From NCBI GenBank assembly GCA_937890135.1, contig CALBYC010000178.1, positions 1 to 25,182 on the forward strand: a stretch of DNA of 25,182 nucleotides, read 5' to 3'. Origin of the DNA: an uncultured Parabacteroides sp. GTDB lineage: Bacteria > Bacteroidota > Bacteroidia > Bacteroidales > Tannerellaceae. Shown one piece after another: positions 24,981-25,182 of this stretch (positions within the stretch are counted from its first letter, which is position 1; every line of letters begins with the position of its first letter). The notes beneath the pieces were generated by a model, which did not search any database, was not told the DNA's origin, and saw nothing but the letters and a program-made list of their open reading frames with translations. The position numbers and the translations under genes are program-made.

Positions 24981-25182
24981 TTGATCTTAATAATGTAACT
25001 GCACAAAAAAAATACACTCAAAACGTATAAAAAACAAGCACGGCACAGTTTTTCACGCATTCGGGGCAGTATGAAATGTCGCACACGGATCTTTCATTTA
25101 AGATTTCGTTTCTCACTTAAAAATGTTGTTATAAAATGCGATTTCAAATTGATAAAAAGAAATACGTTCTGACTGCATGATT

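Larger units (their letters stand above)
24830..25182. other. AT-rich right-edge region with inverted repeat, no firm gene
   Basis: About 350 bases after the DUF1080 gene. It contains a small hairpin (CTCCA/TGGAG around 24839-24853), the long inverted repeat at 24877-24930 and a possible 39-codon minus-strand ORF. From about 24981 to the edge I see only AT-rich sequence without a convincing frame, tRNA or repeat. Confidence 0.6.

Noticed and set aside
25018..25116. 32-codon Cys-rich minus-strand frame from a GTG
   Set aside because: It is short, has a weak start and no promoter, and its Cys spacing fits no motif I know.

Overview
The window looks like chromosomal DNA of a gut-type Bacteroidales bacterium (Bacteroides, Phocaeicola or Parabacteroides-like). 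The evidence is the gene content (a GH133 debranching enzyme with a GT4 partner, a GH109 Tat-exported glycosidase, DUF3857 proteins, DUF3737, a DUF1080 protein), the near absence of Shine-Dalgarno sequences, and several upstream matches to the Bacteroides promoter (-33 TTTG and -7 TAnnTTTG, about 20 bases apart). No rRNA, tRNA, CRISPR array, insertion sequence or prophage gene was seen. It reads as ordinary core-type chromosome with a few unusual operons.

Layout. (1) 1-3103, minus strand: a glycogen debranching enzyme followed by a GT4 glycosyltransferase cut by the left edge. (2) 3440-8452, plus strand: an operon of two secreted DUF3857 proteins, the first with an intact transglutaminase triad and the second with a degraded one, followed by a CobW/COG0523 GTPase with a His-rich metal-binding stretch. 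(3) 8564-9163: a small alpha/beta hydrolase on its own. (4) 9308-16808, minus strand: a six-gene run of small His-rich membrane protein, lipoprotein adaptor, CzcA-type RND pump, TolC-like outer membrane factor, precorrin-2 C20-methyltransferase (cobI/cbiL) and an exported PHP-like hydrolase. (5) 16973-17727, plus strand: a 59-aa helix-turn-helix protein and a flavin-reductase-like protein, ending in a strong terminator. (6) 17985-19388: a GH109 Gfo/Idh/MocA glycosidase. (7) 19483-22199, minus strand: DUF3737 beta-helix protein, MalY/PatB aminotransferase and cytidylate-kinase-like protein. (8) 22459-24829, plus strand: ABC-F protein EttA and a secreted DUF1080 protein. The right edge (24830-25182) is AT-rich and carries a long inverted repeat overlapping a possible 39-codon ORF.

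The most distinctive points are the tetrapyrrole (B12) biosynthesis gene at the end of a Co/Zn/Cd-type efflux operon, the paired active and inactive transglutaminase proteins next to a metallochaperone, a family of hairpin repeats placed just after genes (8477, 9233, 17776, 17827), and the 16-bp inverted repeat at 24877-24930. I did not find a clearly new defence or mobile system. All function calls are from sequence reading without database searches.
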